From contig CANPXF010000002.1 of the NCBI GenBank assembly GCA_947585745.1, positions 1 through 64,000 on the forward strand: a stretch of 64,000 nt of DNA, in the 5' to 3' direction. The notes below the pieces were generated by a model, which had not been told where the DNA came from, did not search any database, and saw only the letters and a program-made list of their open reading frames with translations. A program made the translations under genes and the position numbers. This stretch comes from an uncultured Clostridia bacterium. GTDB lineage: Bacteria > Bacillota > Clostridia > Oscillospirales > Acutalibacteraceae. Position 1 is the first letter of the stretch. Each line of letters begins with the position of its first letter. This document shows positions 10,371 through 19,549 of the stretch, in pieces.

Positions 10371-10382
10371 TGACATCTGCGC

Positions 10383-10697
10383 TTAGATTATATCTGAACC
10401 GACTGCCTTTTCCACAAATGATGACAATCGCTTTGTACCTGTATTTTTATTTCCTTTTACACCCGGAATGGGAATTATTGCGGGAGAAATTCTTTCCTCG
10501 TACCTTTCGCGTTCCTTCTCCGTGTGATTAAAAACTTCTTCCGTAAGATAAATAACGGAATAGTTATCGCTGTCGGCAATATTTCTCAATTGATGAGAAG
10601 CCTCATCAAAGCTGTCGCAAGGGAAAATATCAAGTCCGATTGCGGAAAATCCCTTTATGCTCTCGCTATCGCCGATAACGGCAATATTTTTAGCCAT
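10383..10697 (-). CDS. ntpG: V-type ATP synthase subunit F
   Basis: MAKNIAVIGDSESIKGFSAIGLDIF...VIYLTEEVF; start refined from the ORF start at 10706. Confidence 0.9.
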   Translation of the reverse strand: MAKNIAVIGDSESIKGFSAIGLDIFPCDSFDEASHQLRNIADSDNYSVIYLTEEVFNHTEKERERYEERISPAIIPIPGVKGNKNTGTKRLSSFVEKAVGSDII

Positions 10698-11661
10698 AAA
10701 TCTCACGCAACCTTTCTCTGATAATTTCTTTATCCGTTTCGGTTCTTATACCGCTTTCGATAATATGAATGACCTTCTTTTCAGCCTCAAAACCTAAGTA
10801 ATAGCCGACAAGCGGTTCAGGACCTTCGCTGGCTCTTTTACAGCTTTCAACAGCAGATTTAATAAGCTTATCATCAACAAATTTCTCAAATGAAGAAGGG
10901 GAAAGCCTGTAATTTTCTATTGCAGTTTTACAGTCGTACTCGCTGAATTTTGAAAGCTCGTCCAAAAGATACTCGCTTCCCTTTAAAACGGTTGAAATTA
11001 CACGGCCCTTTTTAAAATCATTTACATCGCAAAGAGCTTTGTTTAAAAAATCCGCGTCAACCTTAGTCTTTGAGCTTCTTATAGCAATTTTAATATTGTT
11101 ATAAAATACGACTGTATTAAAATACTCACTTAAAAATTCAGAGCCGAATTCTTTTGACAACTCAAGCATATGCTCCATAGCGGACTTATCAATAACAGCG
11201 TCGCTCTCGCGGGCGTCGGTTTTATGAGTTATAATCTCGTACGCCTGTTCTGCGGACTTACTAATCCAGTCGGGGAGAAGGGTGAATTTTTTATGCTCTA
11301 CCGCGTTTTTCATTATGTCGATATCAATTGTACAAGGATTTAGAAAAAGCTCCTCGCGTTTTCTTCCCGACATAATACCTTTAAGAACAACCTTAAAATT
11401 ATGAGCGTCGTTTTCTATAAAAAACGGATTAAATATACTGAAATCGGGAGCTATGCTTTCTAAATATTTCCAGACCTCATTTGTATGGCTTTTTAAAATT
11501 TCGTCAACTGTTTCGCCGTCGCCATAGCCCTTATCGCTTAAATAACGCGCTAAATCAGCAGAATTGCTATATGACAACATCTGTTCAATATCAGATGAGT
11601 TGAGCATATTTTTTTCTTTTGCTCTTACGGAACCAACGGAAAATTCATATGATAAACCCAT
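10690..11661 (-). CDS. ntpC: V-type ATP synthase subunit C (AC39-like)
   Basis: YEFSVGSVRAKEKNMLNSSDIEQMLSYSNSADLARYLSDKGYG; operon position. Confidence 0.9.
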   Translation of the reverse strand: MGLSYEFSVGSVRAKEKNMLNSSDIEQMLSYSNSADLARYLSDKGYGDGETVDEILKSHTNEVWKYLESIAPDFSIFNPFFIENDAHNFKVVLKGIMSGRKREELFLNPCTIDIDIMKNAVEHKKFTLLPDWISKSAEQAYEIITHKTDARESDAVIDKSAMEHMLELSKEFGSEFLSEYFNTVVFYNNIKIAIRSSKTKVDADFLNKALCDVNDFKKGRVISTVLKGSEYLLDELSKFSEYDCKTAIENYRLSPSSFEKFVDDKLIKSAVESCKRASEGPEPLVGYYLGFEAEKKVIHIIESGIRTETDKEIIRERLREIYG

Positions 11662-11670
11662 AGAACCCTC

Positions 11671-12249
11671 CTATTTAAAAAGCTCGCGGTTAATCATATC
11701 TTCAAGTATATCGCGTTTAGACATTATAAGGGCGTCAAACGCCATATTTTCCTCTATATCACCGCTTTTTAATATAAAACCGCCAACAATATCCGCAGAG
11801 TTTTTACTTACAGTTGCGTTGAGCCCCGTTTTTTTGATTTGCGTATCAAAATCTGACGGAAGTCTTTTTAAATCATTACTGTTTAAAAATATAACTCCTT
11901 CTTTTCCTTTTAAGGCTTGCGCAAGCTTGTATATAAATGAAAAATATTTTTTATCATCTAATTCCAATAAGTAGTTTTTTATTTCATCTATAGTTTTGTC
12001 AATCTCAATTCTACGCTGTTTTAAAATTGCATTTCTGATTTCAAGCTGTGAACGGCTTTTTGACGTGTTTTTAATCTGCGTTAGTTTAACGCTTGTTTTC
12101 TCAGAAACAGCTTTTGAGGATTTTTCCGCCTGTATTTCAGCTTGCGAAAGAATTTTTGAGCATTCTTCATCTGACTTTGAAAGTATCTCATTAATTTTTT
12201 TATCGCAGTCTGCCTTAATTCGGTTTAAAATTTTTTCGCCACCGTTCAT
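11671..12249 (-). CDS. ntpE: V-type ATP synthase subunit E
   Basis: MNGGEKILNRIKADCDKKINEILSKSDEECSKILSQAE, typical subunit E coiled coil; operon position. Confidence 0.85.
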   Translation of the reverse strand: MNGGEKILNRIKADCDKKINEILSKSDEECSKILSQAEIQAEKSSKAVSEKTSVKLTQIKNTSKSRSQLEIRNAILKQRRIEIDKTIDEIKNYLLELDDKKYFSFIYKLAQALKGKEGVIFLNSNDLKRLPSDFDTQIKKTGLNATVSKNSADIVGGFILKSGDIEENMAFDALIMSKRDILEDMINRELFK

Positions 12250-12276
12250 ACAGACACCGCCTTTCATTTATAAAGA

Positions 12277-12756
12277 TTAAATGCTTAAAGCAGGAACAGA
12301 AATAACTACAAGCAGAGATACGATAAATGAGAGCAGAGCATAAATCTCAACCAGTGTTACCGATACCATAGCTTTAGAGAAGTTTCGGTCGTCTTTAGCG
12401 CTCATCGCGATACCTGAAACAGCGGCTTTTCCCTGAGCAAATCCCGAAACCATACCGCCTATACCGATAGCAAGAGATGCTCCTAAAAAAGCGAGTCCCT
12501 GCGCAACAGTCGGAACAGCGCCGCCTAATACACCGCAGTTAACAAGAATAAGGAATCCCACGATAAAGCCGTAAAGTCCCTGCGTACCCGGAAGAAGAGT
12601 TAAAACAAGCATTTTACCGAATTTTGAGGAATCCTCCGACAAAACACCCATAGACGCCTGTGCGGCGCCGCCGACGCCTTTTGCAGAGCCGAATCCGGCG
12701 AGCGCGGTTGCGATAGAAGCGCCTACAAGCGCGAAAAACATACCATTTTCAAACAT
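12277..12756 (-). CDS. ntpK: V-type ATP synthase subunit K (proteolipid, c-ring)
   Basis: Four-helix proteolipid; LLPGTQGLYGF, SGFAQGKAA and LVEIYALLSF match the ion-binding motifs of Enterococcus hirae NtpK. Confidence 0.96.
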   Translation of the reverse strand: MFENGMFFALVGASIATALAGFGSAKGVGGAAQASMGVLSEDSSKFGKMLVLTLLPGTQGLYGFIVGFLILVNCGVLGGAVPTVAQGLAFLGASLAIGIGGMVSGFAQGKAAVSGIAMSAKDDRNFSKAMVSVTLVEIYALLSFIVSLLVVISVPALSI

Positions 12757-12757
12757 T

Positions 12758-14737
12758 TTATTTGTCCTCCTTAATTTTTATATATTTACTTTTAAGCGAG
12801 AACGGCTCAAATTCTTCTCCGCCGCCCTCGTAAAACTTACTGAACATTTCAACATATTGAAGTCTCATTGTGTGTACATATGAGCCTAAAGCGTTAAGTC
12901 CTATATTTATTGCGTGACCTATAATCAGAATAATAACCATTATTATACTGCCCGCAACGTTTGTTCCGAACATTGTGGCGAGCATATTAAATACCTGCGC
13001 CATAACGCCTGTAGTTAGTCCTAAAGCCAAAAGTCTTGAATAGCTTAAAAGGTCGCTTATATAGCTTGTTATATCATAAAGAGACGCCAAGCCTCCGATA
13101 ACCTTTCCAAAGCCTTTTTTATTTCTGCCTTGAGTGAGAACAAGTCCTACAGCGCAAGCGATAGCAATTCCTGCGCCAATGTAGAGAAACAGCGGTCCGA
13201 CAGCAATTCCTACTGCCAGAACAGCAAGGCCCAAAAGCAAAAGCATCCATAATCCCGTATCCAAAAACGCTCCGCCGTAATCCTTCTGTTTTAAACATAT
13301 GTAGAATTTACATCCCATTCCGACAAGTATATGAACAAGTCCGAACGCAATTGAAATAATCATCAGCATAAGAGCGTCTTTCTGCGGGTCAAGCGTAGGC
13401 CACGGCAGAATATCCGTCATTGTAATATTTGCTCCTGTAAAGTGATTATAAAGCACCGCGGGAGCGTCTCCGAATATACTGCCGAATATAAGTCCCCATA
13501 TAAATGTGGAAATTCCGCAGTATTGGAATAGCTTTAAATTCCTGCGCATATTATCATCGGGTTTAAAAATTTTAAGCACAAACCCGATTGCTATAACCAT
13601 CAACAATCCGTAACCCGCGTCCGAAAACATCATACCAAAGAAAAAGTAGAAAAAGAAAGCAAGAAGCGGGGTAGGGTCAACGTCTGCGTGAGAGGGCGCG
13701 GCGTACATTGTAAGAATGCCTTGCGCGGGAGCGGAAAAGCGATTGTTTTTAAGCTTAACAGGCGCCTCTTCGTCAGCGTCCTCCGATTCAATATAACAGG
13801 TGGAAACTCTGTTACAAAGAGCCTCAAGCTTATCTAAATCCTCCTCCGGGATGTATCCGTTAATAACAAAAACGTGTCTTGTATGCTCAAGCTCGTTTAT
13901 GACATTGTACTTATCCGCCCTTATTCTGAAATAATCCTGCGTTACCTTTATTTCATCACGCCTTGAAGCAAATGAAATTATGTTTTCCTTAGCTTTTTCA
14001 CTTTCTTCAAAAAGCTTTTTACTTTTTGCTTTTAAACGCTCCGTTTTAACCTTTGGAGTATGAGCGGTCAAAGTCATCGGTTTTGAAAATCCGAGATTTC
14101 TAAGAACGTCTTCAGCCATAGTTTTTTGAGAAACAGGCGCAAAAAGCACAATACAAGTCATTGTATCTTCAGTATGCTGTATTTCAAACTCAAATTCAAG
14201 CTTTGGATTTTCGGAGGTTATTTTTTGTGAAAGTTCAGTTTCAGTATATTTCATCGGTAAAGAACCGATGAATACAGCCGTTGACTTAGTATCATTTGTA
14301 TTAATAGGAATATCAAGGTTTTTCCATACCTCAAGCTGAGAGAGCGAAGTGCTTATTCTAACCTGTTCCGAAGAATTTTCTATTATAGTTTTATTTAAGT
14401 CGTTTATTTTACGGCAAATTTCAATAATCTCTCCTGATTTTGAGGCGATAACTCCTATATCGTCAGGGTCAATTTCTTTTCTGCCGTAAAAAGAAGAGAG
14501 CATACTTTTCTTTTCTCTCGAATAGTCGTCTAAAATTTTCAGAGCCTGCTCTGTAAGCGCAACGTTTCTTTCAAAAACCTGCATTTGAGAGGTGACGTCA
14601 ACATTTGAAAAGCCCTTTTCATTTTTTTTAACTTTTTTAATCTGAATGAGCGCGCTGTCCTGAAGGTGTTCAAGAAGTCTTTTTCTGTCCTCTCTCAGAG
14701 CGACAATGCGTACTCTTTTCATTTTTAATTTTGCCAA
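12758..14737 (-). CDS. ntpI: V-type ATP synthase subunit I
   Basis: Large cytoplasmic N-terminus plus membrane domain; FFFYFFFGMMFSDAGYGLLM, SYSRLLALGLTTGVMA. Confidence 0.95.
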   Translation of the reverse strand: MAKLKMKRVRIVALREDRKRLLEHLQDSALIQIKKVKKNEKGFSNVDVTSQMQVFERNVALTEQALKILDDYSREKKSMLSSFYGRKEIDPDDIGVIASKSGEIIEICRKINDLNKTIIENSSEQVRISTSLSQLEVWKNLDIPINTNDTKSTAVFIGSLPMKYTETELSQKITSENPKLEFEFEIQHTEDTMTCIVLFAPVSQKTMAEDVLRNLGFSKPMTLTAHTPKVKTERLKAKSKKLFEESEKAKENIISFASRRDEIKVTQDYFRIRADKYNVINELEHTRHVFVINGYIPEEDLDKLEALCNRVSTCYIESEDADEEAPVKLKNNRFSAPAQGILTMYAAPSHADVDPTPLLAFFFYFFFGMMFSDAGYGLLMVIAIGFVLKIFKPDDNMRRNLKLFQYCGISTFIWGLIFGSIFGDAPAVLYNHFTGANITMTDILPWPTLDPQKDALMLMIISIAFGLVHILVGMGCKFYICLKQKDYGGAFLDTGLWMLLLLGLAVLAVGIAVGPLFLYIGAGIAIACAVGLVLTQGRNKKGFGKVIGGLASLYDITSYISDLLSYSRLLALGLTTGVMAQVFNMLATMFGTNVAGSIIMVIILIIGHAINIGLNALGSYVHTMRLQYVEMFSKFYEGGGEEFEPFSLKSKYIKIKEDK

Positions 14738-14768
14738 TCAGTATCACCACACTTTTTAACAAAAAAGT

Positions 14769-15080
14769 TTAATTCAACAGCATATTAACAGCAAGATTAA
14801 TTACATTTTCTCTGTTTTTACTTGCGGTTTCAGAAATCAACAAGCACTTTTCAGAAGCGTCTTTCTTAGCTTTTTCAAGCTCCTTGTCAGAATCCGAACG
14901 TGCCTTATCAAGCAATTCATCAGCCTCGTTTAAAGCGTTATTTTCAGCTTTTTTGATAAGCTCGTCCGCGTCTTTCTTCGCTTTATCAATTTGTTCCTGT
15001 GCTTTTAAATTAGCCTCATTTTCGCGGGCTTTACATTCTTCTTCCGCGTTATAAATAGCGTCTAAAATTTCCTTCGCCAT
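14769..15080 (-). CDS. V-type ATPase subunit G/H-like peripheral stalk protein
   Basis: Short charged coiled coil EILDAIYNAEEECKARENEANLKAQEQIDKAKKDADELIKKAENNA; first gene of the operon. Confidence 0.75.
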   Translation of the reverse strand: MAKEILDAIYNAEEECKARENEANLKAQEQIDKAKKDADELIKKAENNALNEADELLDKARSDSDKELEKAKKDASEKCLLISETASKNRENVINLAVNMLLN

Positions 15081-15342
15081 AAGTTATCCCTCTTAAAATG
15101 AATTTTAATAACTCATAAATTGCAAAATATAATTACAATATAAATAAATATACCATATTTTTACTAAATAATCAATGAAATTTAATAAAAACTTATTGAA
15201 CAAATAATTAAAATTGAACACATTTTTTAACAAATTTTATACTATTTTTTTAAAAATGAAATTTTACGACAAAAAATTTTCAAAAATGACAAATTTCATA
15301 TTAATAATATATGCCGGTTTTGAATCCCGCTATATATAAAAA

Positions 15343-15366
15343 CAGAACGCTTTTGCGTTCTGTTTT
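15343..15366 (-). terminator. Terminator downstream of tRNA-Ser
   Basis: CAGAACGC-TTTT-GCGTTCTG with A/T tracts on both flanks. Confidence 0.85.
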
Positions 15367-15370
15367 TTGG

Positions 15371-15456
15371 CGGAGACGGCGAGATTCGAACTCGCGGGGG
15401 ATTGCTCCCTAACTGATTTCGAGTCAGCCCCGTTATGACCACTTCGATACGTCTCC
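15371..15456 (-). tRNA. tRNA-Ser (anticodon CGA)
   Basis: Reverse complement GGAGACGTATCGAAGTGGTCATAACGGGGCTGACTCGAAATCAGTTAGGGAGCAATCCCCCGCGAGTTCGAATCTCGCCGTCTCCG: paired acceptor GGAGACG/CGTCTCC, anticodon loop CTCGAAA, class II variable arm, T-arm GCGAGTTCGAATCTCGC. Confidence 0.95.
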
Positions 15457-15544
15457 GTATTCATATTTACCAAATAGATTTTACTTGTAAAAATTAGTTT
15501 TGTCAAGTGTTACTTTTTTGCATATTATAAATTGAACATAGGCG

Positions 15545-15985
15545 GTGATAAAATTGGCATTTACAGATAGAGAATTGTTTGCCCGTTTAATAATGTGTGA
15601 AGCGGGAGGCGAAGGAGAAGAGGGAATGCGGGCTGTTGCATCCGTTATTATGAACAGAGTTAATGCGGAAAACGGCGAGTTTGCCCGTGTTTCAAACGGA
15701 GGAAATGTCCGCGCTATTATTTTACAGCCGGACCAATTTACCTGCACGGAAACCGAAAACAACACTCAAAATATATATAATATGAACCCTACGGATATTC
15801 ATTATGAAATAGCTGACTGGGCATTATCAGGCAACCGTTCTGCTTCTGTCGGTAATTCCCTGTTTTTCTTTAATCCTTATTCTTCCCAATGTCCAAACTT
15901 TTTTCCGTCTAAAATTGGAATTATATACAACAGGATAGGGAAGCATTGTTTTTATGCCCCTACCGAAGCCTATAAAGATACTTAA
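15545..15985 (+). CDS. SleB/CwlJ-family cell wall hydrolase
   Basis: TDRELFARLIMCEAGGEGEEGMRAVASVIMNRV...GGNVRAIILQPDQF...FFNPYSSQCPNF...IGKHCFY; start GTG 15545 or TTG 15554. Confidence 0.88.
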   Translation: MIKLAFTDRELFARLIMCEAGGEGEEGMRAVASVIMNRVNAENGEFARVSNGGNVRAIILQPDQFTCTETENNTQNIYNMNPTDIHYEIADWALSGNRSASVGNSLFFFNPYSSQCPNFFPSKIGIIYNRIGKHCFYAPTEAYKDT

Positions 15986-15996
15986 CGGAGGTAATT

Positions 15997-16617
15997 ATGG
16001 CAGAAGAAAACAAACATACTGTAGCAAACAGAAATAACAGTATAGACCTTAATAATATTTATAACTTAAACAGATGTCTTGGAGGACAATGTGTCAGTAA
16101 TGTAATTCCCGCACCGTTTCCTGCTCTGACTTACGAGGAATTCATTAACAGTCAACCGCCTTATACCGACCCTCAGCGTAATCAGGCATTACAGACAGCT
16201 ACGAATGAGACTCCGTTCTCAAATTCAAGCCCCATAATGGGTGATATAGATGAAATGTATAAGCCGATTACGAGAGAAGAAAGCGAAGAATATCCGACTC
16301 CTGCGGTAGTTAATGAAGAAATAGAAGAAGACGCAAGAAGAAGTAACGCGATAACAGACAGAAGTGAAATCACTTCTGACTTATTAATTCCTACAGAGGT
16401 TACAAGAGAAAGTATTCAATATCTAAACGGTTTTATCAAAACACAAATCGGAAGAAGAGTTACGATTGATTTTCTTATCGGAAGCGATAATCTTCAGTCA
16501 AAAACAGGCTATCTGTTAGCCGTTGCCCAAAACTATCTGCTTTTAAATGAAATGGACACCAACGATGTGACAGCCTGCGATTTATATACGATGAAATTTA
16601 TAAGATTTTATTATTAA
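15997..16617 (+). CDS. GerQ-like spore coat protein (putative partner of the upstream hydrolase)
   Basis: Low-complexity N-terminus; C-terminal ESIQYLNGFIKTQIGRRVTIDFLIG...KTGYLLAVAQNYLLLNE...LYTMKFIRFY resembles GerQ; adjacency to a CwlJ homologue. Confidence 0.6.
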   Translation: MAEENKHTVANRNNSIDLNNIYNLNRCLGGQCVSNVIPAPFPALTYEEFINSQPPYTDPQRNQALQTATNETPFSNSSPIMGDIDEMYKPITREESEEYPTPAVVNEEIEEDARRSNAITDRSEITSDLLIPTEVTRESIQYLNGFIKTQIGRRVTIDFLIGSDNLQSKTGYLLAVAQNYLLLNEMDTNDVTACDLYTMKFIRFYY

Positions 16618-17714
16618 ATTAATTCGGATAAAATTGCGTTTGATACCAGAAATCCTTTAGGAGTAAAAGAAACTTTATCATCGGTATAATTTATAAAACC
16701 CGATTTTTTATATAGATTAATTTTATTGAAGAAGCTTTTTGACGGCTTATGTCCGAAAGCTTCTTCAAATTTTTTAATATCAAGACCGCTTTTGAGCCTT
16801 AACTGAAGCATAATATATTCTTCTTCATTTCCGCCGTTTCCGTCATTAATGATAATATCGTTTTTAAAATCATTAATACTTCTTTCATAATAAAATCTTT
16901 TCTTATCAATAAATGAATGGGCGGAAGGTCCGATTCCGAGATAATCCTCTAAATTCCAATATTTTAAATTGTGTCTGCTTTCAAATCCTTCTTTTGAAAA
17001 ATTTGAAATTTCATATTGATTATATCCTTTCTCATTCAGGTATTTTACAGAGAACAAATATAAATCCGAGGTTAAATCATCATCGGGAAATTTGTAATTC
17101 TCTCTTTTTTTATAATAAACCGTGTTTTTTTCTATCTTTAAGATATAGGAGGAAATATGCTGTACGTCTGAATTTATACAAAAATCAAGTGTATTTTTAA
17201 GACTCTCAATAGTTTGCGTCGGTATTCCAAGCATAACATCAAGCGAAATGTTGTTTATACCCGATTTTCTAATTAATCCGATTGTATTTTTAACATCTTC
17301 CAAAGAATGTAATCTTCCGAGTAATTTAAGCTCATTGGAATTTGCCGATTGAAGCCCTAAAGATATACGATTGACCCCGTATTTTTTAGCGTTATTAAAA
17401 TCAAAAAATTTTCCCGAAGCAGGGTTTGCCTCTATAGTAATTTCAGCATTTTTATTCAAATTAAAGTTTTCATTTATACATTGCAATATTTCACAAATCA
17501 AATCAGAGCCTATAACGCTTGGAGTTCCCCCGCCAAAATAAACTGTATCAACGGTTTTATTTATTTTTTTGCTCCAATATTTGATTTTTTCTTTTAAAAT
17601 TTTTGCATAATTAATATAGTCGTCTGATTTTTTACGCATACTGAAAAAATCGCAATAGGGGCATTTGCTTTGGCAAAAAGGAATATGTATATATATGCCG
17701 ATTGAATTACTCAT
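16614..17714 (-). CDS. hemW: Radical SAM heme chaperone HemW
   Basis: IGIYIHIPFCQSKCPYCDFFS, TVYFGGGTPSVI, NRISLGLQSANSNELKLLGRLHS, NISLDVMLGIPTQT. Confidence 0.92.
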   Translation of the reverse strand: MSNSIGIYIHIPFCQSKCPYCDFFSMRKKSDDYINYAKILKEKIKYWSKKINKTVDTVYFGGGTPSVIGSDLICEILQCINENFNLNKNAEITIEANPASGKFFDFNNAKKYGVNRISLGLQSANSNELKLLGRLHSLEDVKNTIGLIRKSGINNISLDVMLGIPTQTIESLKNTLDFCINSDVQHISSYILKIEKNTVYYKKRENYKFPDDDLTSDLYLFSVKYLNEKGYNQYEISNFSKEGFESRHNLKYWNLEDYLGIGPSAHSFIDKKRFYYERSINDFKNDIIINDGNGGNEEEYIMLQLRLKSGLDIKKFEEAFGHKPSKSFFNKINLYKKSGFINYTDDKVSFTPKGFLVSNAILSELI

Positions 17715-17906
17715 ATAATCACTCTTAACAACAAAAAATGCTTATAAAATGGGGTGAGGCAGAAACATCTGTCTCTGCCCCAAATTTGGAAGGTATATGA
17801 AAAAATAGGAAAAATCATTTTGTTACAGATATATTACAATAAATTTACAATTTTGTCAAGTGTAAAATTAGAATTATTTTATCTTCTTAAAATTTAGTTG
17901 TAATTA

Positions 17907-17936
17907 TTGACATATATATGGCAAAAATAGTAAAAT
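17907..17936 (+). promoter_or_regulatory. Putative sigma-A promoter of prfC
   Basis: TTGACA (17907-17912), 18-nt spacer, TAAAAT (17931-17936); supports translation from ATG 17969 rather than 17918. Confidence 0.55.
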
Positions 17937-17968
17937 ACTATGGTGTTTATTCTATATTGGAGGAATAT

Positions 17969-19549
17969 ATGAGTACATTAAGAGAAGAAATAGATAAACG
18001 AAGAACATTCGCGATAATATCTCACCCTGACGCGGGTAAAACAACTCTCACGGAAAAACTTCTCCTTTACGGAGGCGCTATAAATCTTGCCGGTTCTGTA
18101 AAAGGTAAAAGAACCGCGAAGCACGCCGTTTCCGACTGGATGGAAATAGAAAAGCAAAGAGGAATATCCGTTACTTCTTCAGTTTTACAATTTAAATATA
18201 ACGGATATTGCATTAATATTCTCGATACTCCGGGACATCAGGATTTCTCCGAGGATACCTACAGAACTTTAATGGCCGCCGACTCCGCCGTAATGGTAAT
18301 TGACGCGTCAAAAGGCGTCGAAAACCAGACTAAAAAGCTGTTTAAGGTATGTGTAATGCGACATATTCCGATTATTACATTTATTAATAAAATGGACAGA
18401 GACGCTCAAAGTCCGTTTGACTTGCTCGAAGATATAGAAAATGTTTTGGGAATTAATACTTGCCCGATGAACTGGCCGATTGGCTCGGGAAAAGAATTTA
18501 AAGGAGTTTATGACAGAAAGTCTGAATCAGTACTCGCTTTTACGGCTAACAACGGTCAAAAAGAGGTAGAAGAAGAAATTATCCCTATCGGGGATAAACG
18601 TCTTGACGATTTGATTGAGGATAAAAAACAGAATTTACTCGATGAAATTGAGCTACTTGACGGCGCAGGGGACGAATTTGACATTGATTTAGTTAGAAAC
18701 GGTACTCTAACTCCTGTTTTTTTTGGCTCTGCTCTGACAAATTTTGGCGTTGAGCCTTTCCTCGAACAATTTTTAAAGCTGACTATGCCTCCGACTCCAC
18801 GTGAAACCGAGGATGGTATAGTTGAAACTGACTCTGATTTTTCAGCATTTGTTTTTAAAATTCAGGCGAATATGAATAAGGCTCATAGAGACAGGATTGC
18901 TTTTATGCGGATTTGTTCGGGCAAATTTGAAAAGGATATGGAGGTTTACCATCTTCAGGGGGAAAAGAAAATGCGCCTTTCTCAACCTCAGCAAATTATG
19001 GCGCAGGAGAGAGAAGTAATAGATGAGGCGTATGCGGGCGACATTATCGGTGTATTTGACCCGGGAATTTTTATGATAGGAGATACTGTTTGTACCGCCA
19101 AACGCAAAGTAAAATATAAGGGTATTCCCACATTTGCGCCCGAACATTTCTGCCTTGTACGTCAAAAAGATACAATGAAACGCAAGCAGTTTATCAAGGG
19201 AATAAATCAGATAGCTCAGGAGGGAGCTATTCAGATTTTCAGAGAGCTTGACGCGGGAATGGAAGAGGTTATTGTAGGCGTTGTAGGGGTACTTCAGTTT
19301 GATGTTCTTAAATACCGCCTTGAAAATGAATATAATGTTGAGATAATTATGGAAAATCTTCCGTTTGAGTTTATACGTTGGATTTTAAATGACGATATAG
19401 ACCCAAAGGCTTTAGATTTAGCCTCTGATACCAAGCGTATTCAGGATTTAAAAGGAAATAAGCTTTTACTTTTTACAAGCTATTGGAGTATAGACTGGGC
19501 GCTTGACCATAACAAAGAACTCAAACTTCAGGAATTTGGTAACGCGTAA
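17969..19549 (+). CDS. prfC: Peptide chain release factor 3
   Basis: EIDKRRTFAIISHPDAGKTTLTEKLLLYGGAI, DTPGHQDFSEDTYRTL, FINKMDRDAQSP; RBS TTGGAGGA before ATG 17969. Confidence 0.95.
   Translation: MSTLREEIDKRRTFAIISHPDAGKTTLTEKLLLYGGAINLAGSVKGKRTAKHAVSDWMEIEKQRGISVTSSVLQFKYNGYCINILDTPGHQDFSEDTYRTLMAADSAVMVIDASKGVENQTKKLFKVCVMRHIPIITFINKMDRDAQSPFDLLEDIENVLGINTCPMNWPIGSGKEFKGVYDRKSESVLAFTANNGQKEVEEEIIPIGDKRLDDLIEDKKQNLLDEIELLDGAGDEFDIDLVRNGTLTPVFFGSALTNFGVEPFLEQFLKLTMPPTPRETEDGIVETDSDFSAFVFKIQANMNKAHRDRIAFMRICSGKFEKDMEVYHLQGEKKMRLSQPQQIMAQEREVIDEAYAGDIIGVFDPGIFMIGDTVCTAKRKVKYKGIPTFAPEHFCLVRQKDTMKRKQFIKGINQIAQEGAIQIFRELDAGMEEVIVGVVGVLQFDVLKYRLENEYNVEIIMENLPFEFIRWILNDDIDPKALDLASDTKRIQDLKGNKLLLFTSYWSIDWALDHNKELKLQEFGNA

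Noticed and set aside
17750-17782. GGGGTGAGGCAGA...TCTGTCTCTGCCCC between hemW and prfC as a regulatory RNA
   Set aside because: The pairing is broken by several mismatches, and the likely prfC promoter lies downstream of it; not strong enough to call.
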